Below, piece after piece: positions 10,579 to 22,500 of a DNA stretch of 64,000 nucleotides. The stretch's first letter is position 1; every line of letters starts with the position of its first letter. Under the pieces are notes generated by a model. It was given only the letters and a program-made list of their open reading frames with translations. It made no database searches and was not told where the DNA came from. The translations under genes were made by a program, and so were the position numbers. The DNA comes from Cladorhizidae sp. MBARI D1340-BT2 (taxonomy: Eukaryota > Porifera > Demospongiae > Poecilosclerida > Cladorhizidae), in the NCBI GenBank assembly GCA_028752905.1, contig JAQNBH010000004.1, forward strand, positions 8,684,559 through 8,748,558, in the 5' to 3' direction.

Positions 10579-13500
10579 CTGCAAAAAAGAATTAAGAGAT
10601 GATGATAGCTGATCAACAGATTATTTTTTGTTAATATCTGACAGATAAAGCTAGAACTTAAAATTAATTAGTTACGCCTTGTTGAGGCATGAAATAAATA
10701 TTTAAAAATTAGGGTTTTTTAATTTTATTTTCCTCATCCATGCTTCACTGCTGAACATTGAAGTAATCTGAATAATTAAGGGATGGGTGGAGCACAGCAA
10801 ATTTATCATGCCTTCAATCACTCGGTAGTAAATCTTTGAGCAATATAGTATGCACCCACATGCATGCAATCATTACAATGCGCATGCTTATAATATATAA
10901 TCTAACCGTTCAATAACAAATCTTAAAATATGATTCAGCTATGAAATGGCCGAGAGATATCCAGCTGGAGCAACCAATAGGTGAGGATCAGTTTCATTTG
11001 TAGGTCTCTGTATATTTCTATGCAGACAATGGCTCAGATTTTGTATTCAGTTAATATGAGTAGCAGCCAATAGAGAATCTATTATTGGCAGTGAGACCGC
11101 CAAATTATACAATGAGGAGAGGGAGAAACATATAATGTTCTACAAATCTGACATAGAAGGGATGATGATAGTCGCACAAAACATAGATACTCAACGTATG
11201 CACTATTGTCACTTGATAAAATTTTTTTTTTAATCTGGTCAACCATTACATACTTGGTATGTTATACTTCACGTATGCATGGTTACGCAATAGAGAAGAC
11301 CTTTGATTAATTGCAGATCTGACATATTTAGCCAAGGAATAATTGAAACCTGCATAATCCAATCAAGGATATCCAAAATATCTGTGGCATAACTAACTAT
11401 GAATAGGAAGTACTTAACACTTATTATTATTAATTGCATCACCAGTATAAATTCTTGCTATATAATGTAAATACATTATAGGCCATCTTTTCATAACATT
11501 CTTTGAAGCAACTATGATTGAGTTATGATTGGCCACAGCTGTACATTTAGCCACAATTTGCCAGGAACTATGCCCTATGTTAGCCCTTTTTGAAATAGTT
11601 AACACGAATCTTATATCTCGATACAACTCTTGTTAGCTTCTTATTTTGCAGCCTGGTCATTGGTTCAGCTGCTTATAGCTTCCATCTTGAATTCCTTTTG
11701 TCTCAGAAGGATGAAAGATCATAAGTACATTTGCAAGTAAGGCGAGCTTGAGCATGTCTTAAATGGTCTTGTGGGAGTAGATGGTATAGCTAGAATATGG
11801 AGGAAACTGCTTCTTGAAGAGGTTGCTGTACATCCCACTCATGTTTCAAAATCTTCCAGAGGATGTAGTGCTGATGGTAGCCATACCTGGTTGCTACGTC
11901 ACAACTGTCAAGGCTATGTATGTGAAACAATTTCCTTCGTCTGTCTGATCTGATGCGATACACTTATTTTAGACATAGCTGCTAGTTAATTTAAGCACCA
12001 CACCTCATGTCATCAGTTTAATATCATCCTGAAGAAGAGTAGGATGAAACATCTGAACATTTCTAACCTGATGTAAAATACATGAATGCTTGCTTTGACA
12101 TTAGGAGAAAGATTGTGCAAGATGTATATTCAAAAACTAAATAAAAATTGATTTACTTGATTCACACTAAGCAATAATAATTAGAAAGTGTAACACGGTC
12201 ATATCACAAAACCATTGTTGAGCCAAATAAGAGATTTTCAAGAGCGTAATATTGCAAGCCTAAATAAAACTGTTACACGTAAAATATAAACGTAAATATA
12301 TATATCTATATAGCTATATATTGGATTAGCTACCTCTAAAAAATATATATATAGGTAAGAGTATAACAATTTTTTTAGAGAACTCTGTAACATTATAACA
12401 ATGGTATAGTATTTGTGGACGTTGGTAAAGGGTCATCTAAATCTTTGTGATTTCATGGGTACTTTTTTGACTATTCAATTTTAAACTCTCAGTTGACATA
12501 ATGCAGATACAATGACTTCCTCAATAATCAACTTAAATTTACTCACTCAGCGTTTCAACTATAATAGCTAAAGCTATTCATCATAGAGTGTCACAATTTT
12601 TTGGGCTTAGTTTTGTTTTTGGCTCAACTATAATTGGACTTGCTGCCCTTTTCAAGAGGTAGATTGGGATAAACACACTTAAACGAACATATTTATAGCT
12701 GTTTATCACATTTGTTAATAAAATAGCTACACACACGTCTATATAAAAGTAATTTACCTAGTTATGCCATCTTAATTTAGCCAGCACATAATTTAATTTA
12801 CATTATAGCATGTTAGTGGTTGTAATAGTACACATTCAAAGTAGGCAGACAGTTATACTTTCCACACAAGCAATAGTTACTTAGTTAACAATCATATCCT
12901 TTCACTTCTTTGCAATGATGTACAGCACCTGCATAATAACAAATGGTTGATAATGTTTTACTGATTCATGTGTTTTTGTCAATGGGGAAACAAATTAGTA
13001 ATCGTAGTACAATGGACTTATTGCATGCAAGTTAAGCAATGGAAAAACAAAGATGGATATTGAATTTCAATGTTTTCCCCATCAGCCAGTTGACTCAATG
13101 ATTTAAGACGCAGTGTGAGTGTTTTTGGAATAAAAAGTGGCCGAAAGCACAATTTAGGTAGATTTTAAACTGATGGTTGGCGTGGTTTTACCATCTGCCA
13201 TTTTCAGAGTGGATAAATATATATAGGTACCGTATTTGCCGGAGTATAAGTCGCAGTAGTAGCTCCAAATCTTCTTCTCCAATTGAGGGGTGCGACTTAT
13301 AATCCGAACATGCCGCTTTTCCTTAAACAACTGGGCGGGGTCTCTAGTGGTACGTGTGTCGATAAAATGTCTGGGAAGCGAATGAGTTACACTGCTGGCT
13401 TTAAGCTCAAAGTAGTTGGGTATGCAGAGAAGTTCGGAAACAGAGCAGCGGAAAGAGAGTATAGAGTCAGTGAAAAATCGGTCAGGAACTGGAGAAAGAA

Positions 13501-16500
13501 GAAGAGTGTTTTGACAACGCTGCCTAAAGGAAGGAAGGAGTGGTATTCGAAACTTTACCTATTGTCATTGCGCATGCGACCTATACTCCAACTATTATAG
13601 ATTTTCAAAATGATGGCCAACTTTGGGGGGTGCGACTTATATTCCGGTGCGACTTATACTCCGGCAAATACGGTAATACTAGTGTACTCATGAAAACCAT
13701 ATAATAGAAGTTAAAGTAAGTCTTACAAATTATCACTAATGATGAGAGCTTTGCTGCCATTCTTCAAGTAAATAATTAGAGGTAATGCCACAGGAACTAT
13801 GGGAGTCACTGAAATAAACATAGGATAATATTACAATTTGCCTCTACCCATTTTATTAATCATAACATACATGCATTAAATATATCAATTACTATTTTTG
13901 TGGATGAAGATTAAGATGAGGATAGGGGGGACATGTGTTGGATAAAGATTAAGATGATGATAGGGGGAACATGTTGTTCTTAACTTACACCAGCAAAAAA
14001 GAGAAGTAATAATTATCATCTTCTTGGTGACCGGCTTAAAAACAAAGACCACTTTATGGAACAAGAGAAGAGACTCGGCCAACATCCACAGTATGGCTGC
14101 CAATGTGAAGTAACGTGTTAAAAGAGAGACAACTATGCACCACTCAGTTACTGCTGTCATGTCCACTCCAGCTATGAATATTATTAGCATGAAGAATATG
14201 GCAAGAGAGAGCTGGATGTGGAACTTGCTTGTATGATGATCCCTCACTTTCCTGTAAATAAGCAAAAGTGGATTAAGATAAATTTGAGACAATGTGGGTA
14301 GATTTATAACAAAACAACATCGTTAGGAACTGATCTAAAACAACAGATCCTTTGACTACTTAAAAACAAGAACATGACTGCATAATAAGATAACTTGTCT
14401 TTAAAAACAATGACCTTTACACATACCTTTAATATATACCTACATTAAATATCATATAATATCTGTATGTACGCTTTTGGTTTTCATAACAGGTACGAGT
14501 GGGAAAATGTATCAGTTTAGGTTACTGGAATGGTATATTATTCTTGTTCCATATATTTTTTCCCAATCTCTGCATATCAGCCACTTGCTGATGGTTTATT
14601 GAGTAGAATATTCCCCACATATCCTTTGTGGTTAGTTGCTATCTCGCTGGAGCATGCTGAACAGAAACCTCGGAATGTGAAGAAACTGTTTATAGTGCCA
14701 CAACACTTGCTATAACTATGCTAGTGGCCACCTTATGTTAGAAAATTAAGTTCTTTTTTTGGTAAATTAATCCACCTTTTTAATACTCACTTGAACGATA
14801 GCATTGTAATCCCAATAATAATCAAACCAAGCATAGAGAATGCTGTTCCAATGTAACCAACGATAGCGAGACCTTCGTTGACTTTTGTAATTATCAAAAG
14901 GCTCTGAAGAAGAGTACAGTCAAAAATTAATAATTATACATAGGGGACCTACATAACGATAATTTTGAAAGTAGACACGAATAAAAGGCAGTCTTCAATA
15001 AATTCACAAGTGTTTTCAACTCTTAAGGGCCCATAGTGTTACACACTCAAGCAGTAATGTCATAGCATGTATACATGATAAACATGATACTAACTGTAAT
15101 ATGCAAAGAGTATATAGCAGCTGGTTTTACAGGAGGTTACTTTTTAGTCAAAATATCTTCACTAAGAATGGTGAAGGATTTTTGGTTTGATAGCTTGATA
15201 GTGCAGCCGACTATTTTATTGGCACTAGTGTACAGTTAAGAAAATGACTATGACGATGGTACATGTGAGTCATTCCATGTCAAATCATAACCCCAAAATG
15301 AAATTTTAACCCACCCTCTTAAAATTGGTTCATATCTGTATGTGAGGCAACTTAGAGGCAACTTAGTCTGGAAAAGGTGAAATTTCAATTTTTTTTAGCC
15401 CTATTGGATATTGGATCGATGCTATGGCCCGCCATTTTTGGGGGTGATGAAAATGGCCATGGCCACTCATTTTGGATGGCCATATCTTGCAAACCAGTTG
15501 GCCAAATTTCTTGATATTGATGTCAGTGAAAAGATAATCTCATGTAAAATCCAAATTATTTATGTAGGAACAATGTGCAGTCTATTAACTTTTGCTACTG
15601 CCTCTTTCATAGACTGTGTAACAGTTGAACAGCTACAAACCACTCACCAAAAAATAAAATTAGCAATAAAGAGTCACTTGTTTTGCATGTACAGCACATG
15701 ATCTAGTAAATGAGCTTTACATTTTTACTCATTGAAGCTTTTATTATCATTGAGAAACAGAATAGTTGTATACATGTAGCTATATGAAATTTGGAGGCTT
15801 CTGGTAAAAAGAATTATGGAGTGTCCGCAATTCACGCAAAGAAAATTAAAGGGATGGTTAAAAATATGAAATGGTCAGTGAGTCTAAAATCATATTTCAT
15901 TCAAAATAATCATCGTTGGCTTTGCTTTTATTTCTATTGCAAATAATTTGACTGTTTCTGTGGAGAGGGTCTTAATCCGGATATGTTGTAAAGAGTAATC
16001 ATTGATGAGCCCTCTCTTGTATAATGACCCAGGCATGCCAGCTAGTACAATGCCAGTCTATTTCTAGCCAAATTTAACCTGCTGTTTCTCTTTCCTCCAA
16101 ATAAGATTTTCTATCTCGAGGTAAAAAATAAGCATCCCTTGAAATAGAAATATTTTATTGCAAATTCACCTTGCTGCCTGGCACTTCATTTTGATCTTTG
16201 CATGAACATCTTTGAACACTTCTAAATATAGTGTCTAGGTCAAGTTTATTAGCAGTTTCCTTCAGGGAAAATACTAGATAGTTGAGACCATCAGAAGATT
16301 GGAGACCTGAGTGAAAGAACATCAAAATGCTGTAGAAAGTGGTGACAGTAAGCCACCTTCTTCAACCAGGCCAGAAGAGAGAAGGAACTGCTAGTGAAGG
16401 ATGCATTGCAAATCAGCCTAGCGCCAAAGTGAGAGAAGTTCAATTGCGACTGTGAAATGGACTTGCCTGGATGCTTAAATACTAAAATAATTCTCATCCA

Positions 16501-19500
16501 ATACACGTGCTGGATACATGTGCTAATTCACTTGCTGAACGTGTAGCATGTGGTGAATAGATGGCTAACGGTATATAATGTACTCATATGAATCTTAGCA
16601 TCTCATTATTCCTGATGAAGGCTAGAACATCTAGTCATTATTCATGACGAAGGCTAGAGCATCTAGTCATTATTCCTGATGAAGGCTAGAGCATTATTCC
16701 TGACGAAGGCTAGTCGAAACATCGAGAGAATACAATTTTAAGTTGATTATTGAGAAGATTATTGTAACCTCTACTTGTCTATAAACAATTCCTCTATCAA
16801 TAATGCTCATATCATGTCATTTCTCTAAGTCACAGTTACCATAGAGTAGTATAAGTGGTACTTGAAGTGTTCTATGGGGAAAAACAAAGCTAAAAATAGT
16901 AAAATAGAACCCAGCACATCATCTTTGATAGTATTTCCTACAATTTTCTTTTGCAGTCCTATGCTTATTCCAACAGAATATGAGGACTCGCACAACTCAT
17001 AGTTGTCCTACAGTAAGCATTTCATTTTCCATTCACTGTTAATTGATAATTTGTCACAGTGATAATCAGTGGCTATATAACAACAATACTTGTTGAGTCT
17101 ACTCTTTACCAAAAGGCATAACGGTTAGAGAGAAGAAAGCCTAGTCATGAAGTCATCATTTAATATGACTCAGCACTCTAGACTTGTTGATGGACTCTTG
17201 ATGGAACTAAGACCAAGGTATGCCATCTGTTTGGTAATTGTAACTATATCACTGATTACTATCCTTTGGAGGCAGTATTTATTGTCAGTTGGCCATTGGT
17301 CAAGCATGCGGTTTAGAAAATAAATTTTAACGGAATTCATTTTCCAAACAGGGTGCTTGAACATATACTCAAGTTCTAGCCCCAAAGAAAAATGTTGTTG
17401 CATGCAGTAAGGCTTCCTCTAGCCACTGGTGCTAGAAATAGTAAAATAGAACCGAACACTGCATCTTTGATAGTATTTCCTACAATTTCTTTTTGCAGTC
17501 CTATGCTTATTTCAACAGAATATGGAGGGACTCACACAACTCCTAAAGCGAGCACTTTATTTGGAGAATGTGTTGCAGAATACATTGTAGAAGTAAGGAG
17601 GGTATACATTCAAGAGAATGTAATGATTTATCACAATGATAATAAGTTATAACAAAAATAACAACAATACTTGCTGAGTCTAACCTATTACTTCTCTCAT
17701 TTACCAAAAGGTATAGCGGTTGCAGAGAAGAAAGCATAGTCATGTGCATCATCTAATATGACTCAGCACTCCCAACTTGTGGTAGACTGCTGATGGAACT
17801 AAGACCAAGGTATGCCATCTGTTTGGTAGTTGTAAGCATATCACTGATTAATAGCCTTTGGGGATAGTATGTGACATAATTGTTGCCAAATTGCTTCAGT
17901 TTGCCATTGCAAGTTGGAACAACCAGCTGCCTATCTATAGCACTGCTAGAATGTCTGCAGAACTTTAGTGGACTTTAAAAGCATCTATGTACCAACAATT
18001 GGAGCCAATACTGAAGGTATTGCACATGCAACAAAAAGAACCATTGATATGCCCCAAATGCAGCTGCAGTTGAGCTGGGAGGAGGAATCACCAGTTTTTG
18101 TGATAATTAAATCTGTGGAATCCACCATAACTCATGCCTGCAACAGTTAAGCGACTCTGTCACATTAAGTATGGAAACCTTTTCACAAGGTATATATGGT
18201 ATATGCTTTATGTATTGTATTAACACCATAGTCAACACTGATGCTAAAATTTGAAACATCTGGACACTTGGAGAAATTTATTGTAGTTTCTGGAGGAGCA
18301 CAGCATCAGGATGAAGTGGAGTAAGTGTGATGTACCAGCTAAGTTTATAGATTATCTTTGGTACCGAGGTAAAACATAACTGAGAAGCTGGAGAGTATAG
18401 CTGGTAACCTTTCTAGAGAAGCTTGTGCTAGTTCTTAAAGTGGACTTTCAGATTTTTATTATTTTCAGTGCAGAATCACCTGACATAAATATTTTACTTA
18501 TAAATAATAATTATAAAATGTTACAGAAATGTTAAAATTCAACATCTATATTTGTCTAGTACTATAAAATTATTTTAGCATAATATGCTAACATACTGAG
18601 CTACAAGAATGACAGTACACTTACACTGCTTCGCAAGATGGCAAAGTGGGAAAGGTGATTGCACTGACAGAATGAGAAGGAAGAGTTGGACAAGATTGGG
18701 TTGCACTTACAACCTCTAGATGACCAGACATTCCTGTGATATTGTTGGTATGGGGTGAGAGGATTTAGAAGTGGAAATGAACAGGTGTGGTGGGGAAGAG
18801 ATAAATAACAGATAGGATAAGAGAGGAGTTACAGAGATATTATGTTTTACCAAGCCTGGTGCCTCTTTTCATATATATATTGTTAAAGGTGCATCAGTAC
18901 TTAAATTTTTAAAAAGAGCTGAGCTGCTGACTCTGTGCTGACAAAACACAGGTTTCTATAACTAATCCTGAAGTGTCTCTTTTTCATATATTATTGTTAA
19001 AAGTGCATCAGTACTTAATGGGGAAAAAAGCTGAGTTGCTGACTCTGTCCTGACAAAACACAGGTTTCTATAACTAAGCCTGAAGTGCCTGTTTTTGCTA
19101 AAGATGCATCAGTACTTATATCATACAAAAGAGCTGAGTTGCTGACTCTATACTGTTAAAACACAGTTTTCTATAACTAAGCCTGAAGTGCCTCTTTTTT
19201 ATATATATTGTTAAAGATACATCAGTGCTTAATTTAATTTTTTTTAAAAGCTAAGCTGCTGACTCTGTGCTGTTAAAACACAGGTTTCTATAACTAAGCC
19301 TGAAAGTGACTCCTTTTCATAATATATATTGTTAAAGGTGCATCAGTACTTAAACGGAAAGAAAAACTGAGCTGCTGACCCTGTGCTGACAAAACACAGG
19401 TTTCTATCTAGCCTGAAGTGCCTCTTTTACATATATATTGCATCAGTGCTTAAATTTTAAAAAAGAGCTGAGCTGCTGACTCTGTGCTGTCAAAAGACAG

Positions 19501-22500
19501 GTTTCTATAACTAAGCCTGGAGTTCCTCTTTTTATTAAAGGTGCATCAGTACTTAAATGGACAAAAAACTGAGCTGCTTACTCTGTGTGTTGACAAAACA
19601 CAGGTTTCTATAATTAAGCCTGAAGTGCCTCTTTTTCATATATTGTTAAAGGTGCATCAGTACTTAAATGGACAAAAAACTGAGCTGCTGACTCTGTGTG
19701 CTGACAAAACACTGGTTTCTAATACTAAGCCAGAAGTGCCTCTTTTTCATATACATTGTTAAAGGTGCAAGTGTAAGGAAAAGCTGAGCTGCTGACTCTG
19801 TGCTGACAAAACACAGGTTTCTATAACTAAGCCTGAAGTGCCTCTTTTTTCTTTTTCATATAGTTAAAGATGCATCAGTAAAGCGCTAGCTGCTGACTCA
19901 GAGCGCTGTCAAAACACAGGTTTCTATATCATGTATATTGTTAAAGGTGCATCAGTACTTAGATGGAAAAAAGAGCTGAGCTGCTGACTCTGTGCTGACA
20001 AAACACAGGTTTCTATAACTAAATTGGGCTTGGGAAAAATGTATATCCCATGGGGTAGTTATGTATCTCAAGGAACAATGAAGAGGTTCTTTCAAAGAGG
20101 CAATTGCATTTGAAGTTGGCAAAACTGAGTGGGCGAAAATTGAGAATTGTTTAACTCGTACTGATTGTCACAGATTTAGACCAATGGCTAATCGTATTGG
20201 TAATTAAAGTCTTTTAACGATTTACTTGCAGACTGATGATAAACAGGTAAAGGGTCCACTAAATGATTGTTGTCTGCAGTGTAAACTTTACTGCTCACAT
20301 TTACACAAAAAAGTGGGGGGGGGGGACGGCTAAAACGGCTTAGTAAAATTCATTTACTTCATATGGCACACTGGCACTGTTAGTTAATTTATTACAGAGA
20401 GATCACAACAAGATTGGGTTATATATAGAGTATAATTATATAAGACCTACTTTTCTAAATCAAAGAAGTGGATGCCTGGTATTTCATTATCACGCTGCAA
20501 AATGAAACAAACACAGAAAAAAACAGAAATGTAACTCTGTGACTTTCCTGACAGCCATCATCAATGTGCAACCATCACATGCATGTCAGATAGGAGGTCA
20601 AGTTCATTATGTATGCACTACACATACATCAATGTGACAATACATCACTACAATTCCTCCTGCCGAGTACAGTTTATCCTCGAATGTTAGCATAACAATA
20701 ATGGTGAAGAAATATGCATGCATAACAAAGCACAGGATGAAATTTAATAGTTTATAGAATTTGCAGTCATTGAGAGTGTGATACTTCTCTGGACATTAAA
20801 GTCACTACTGTTTATCACACAGTGTTCTTCTTATAGTATTTCCTCTCTTTCTTAGTTCCCATCCAGGTTATATTGGGTAGATCAGCAGCACAGGGAGGGA
20901 CATGGTACACTGCCACAAAGATTTATTCAGCATCAGATTCAGCAACAATGTCGTTGACTAGCCTTACTATGATATTTGTTGGGATAATACTTAACACTCT
21001 CTGTGGACTCTGATAAGGTTGGGAAAGCTTCCAGGACTTCTCTGAGGAAGCTTTAGGCATGTGGATCATAATCTCTGTCTCCTACCTGAAAGTCATGGTC
21101 TCTTGTCATATGCTTGCTATTGTCTTTCTTGGACTCCTCGTATAAATTTCTTTGCCAGGTCGGCTGACACTTTCTGGCTCATGATAGTTTCAGAGAGTAT
21201 GTGGGAATTCCTTGTTAAGTAGTCGGCAAATACTACAACAGATTTGTTTCCAGACTCAGCTAAAAACATCTACACCTACCCGACGAAATAGTCCCCCAAC
21301 TGGTATAGTAGCCAGGAGTGGATGTACAGGCCTACCAAAACCACTCCTGGTAATACACTACAAACAGGATTTGCAAAACCACTCGACATTACCACATATT
21401 CCCTTCCACCAATAACTTTTCTTAGAGTAAAATACATCCTACACCAAACAGAATGCCGAGAAAACTTACCACCATGCATCTTGTCAACACACAATCCAGC
21501 ACATACACAACCCTCCTCTCACAAGGTTAATGGGAGTTTTCCAGAGGCAGACTTTTCTCCCTTTATTGTTGCAACTACCTCAGAGAATTGTGACTGTGAA
21601 GTCCATGCTCTATCAAAGAGTTCACTAAAAGTTTCACCAGGCCTACATGCACCCAAATTTCACTGGCACTGTGGTTAAAGGACTGGAAGAATCGTCCTTC
21701 AAGAAGAATCATTCCCAGCTGCCATATCGTTTGTCCAAAATGTATTTTGACAGTATTCTACACCCTTTAGCTCATCTATATCTACTGATCTGAATCTTTT
21801 CCTTAGATACTTCTTGTACACCTTCCTTCTACTTTCAGGCATCATCGGGAGGTTCTGTACTCCTTCATATGCTAGAGCTTGCCATGAGTGCTTTCTCCTT
21901 TATGATTTCAAACCACTTCATCTGAATCCATGTTTACTCCAGAAACCTTCTTCAGGAAAGCCTTGCACAGCTACAAGGTGAATCATCAGCTGATGTTAGT
22001 AAAACAGTGTTAAGTTCCAGGTCACCACCTGAGGGTATAAACCACATCCAACATGGGATACAACACTTCCCCCTTGGAAGCCAAAACCTGGCTTTGGCAG
22101 ATCAAGGCCACCCATCTGTCGACTCAGCATCACCTTGATCGCTCATAGCATTATCATACATAGCACCCACACCATGCACTCTATTCACACACCTCAACTT
22201 GACCCAAGTCCCCCATAACCACAACTTCAACTCAATTATTCAACTCATGCATCTCAGCATCATATCCATGCATCCTGACAAATTAGCAGAAACACACCCC
22301 TCCTCCGAAACTGACTTTCTAAATCTGCTATCCTGGCTTTCAGATATATTATTCTGCCCTGACACATTGCACTAATACTCATACACTATGTCCCGCAAAC
22401 TAGCCCTAGCCACACACATCGTCTGACAAAAAAAAACAAGAATGCTAATTAAAAGATCACTCACAAAATTATCAAAATGATGAATCTCCAGTAATATAGA

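Larger units (their letters stand above)
10579..13726 (-). other. Last intron of the receptor; otherwise no gene
   Basis: 3.1 kb, AT-rich. It contains the pogo-like miniature element at 13230-13673. The rest holds AT microsatellite tracts (near 12295-12350) and short frames without motifs. Confidence 0.6.
14904..18624 (-). other. Receptor intron between GPS and TM1 exons
   Basis: 3.7 kb. Holds the tandem duplication (16885-17870) and a cluster of short repeats at 16600-16720. At 15269-15480 is a block starting 'gagtcattccatgtcaaatca' that looks like an interspersed repeat end. I see no exon in it. Confidence 0.6.

Noticed and set aside
15411..15701. 96-residue plus-strand frame
   Set aside because: Lies in a receptor intron next to a likely interspersed repeat; composition is not coding-like.
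16291..16506. 71-residue minus-strand frame in the GPS-TM1 intron, checked as missing receptor exon
   Set aside because: Does not fit the phase (0 on both sides needed) and has no GPS or TM1 pattern; the flanking exons join directly.
21322..21678. 118-residue plus-strand frame
   Set aside because: Opposite strand of the Gypsy integrase relic.
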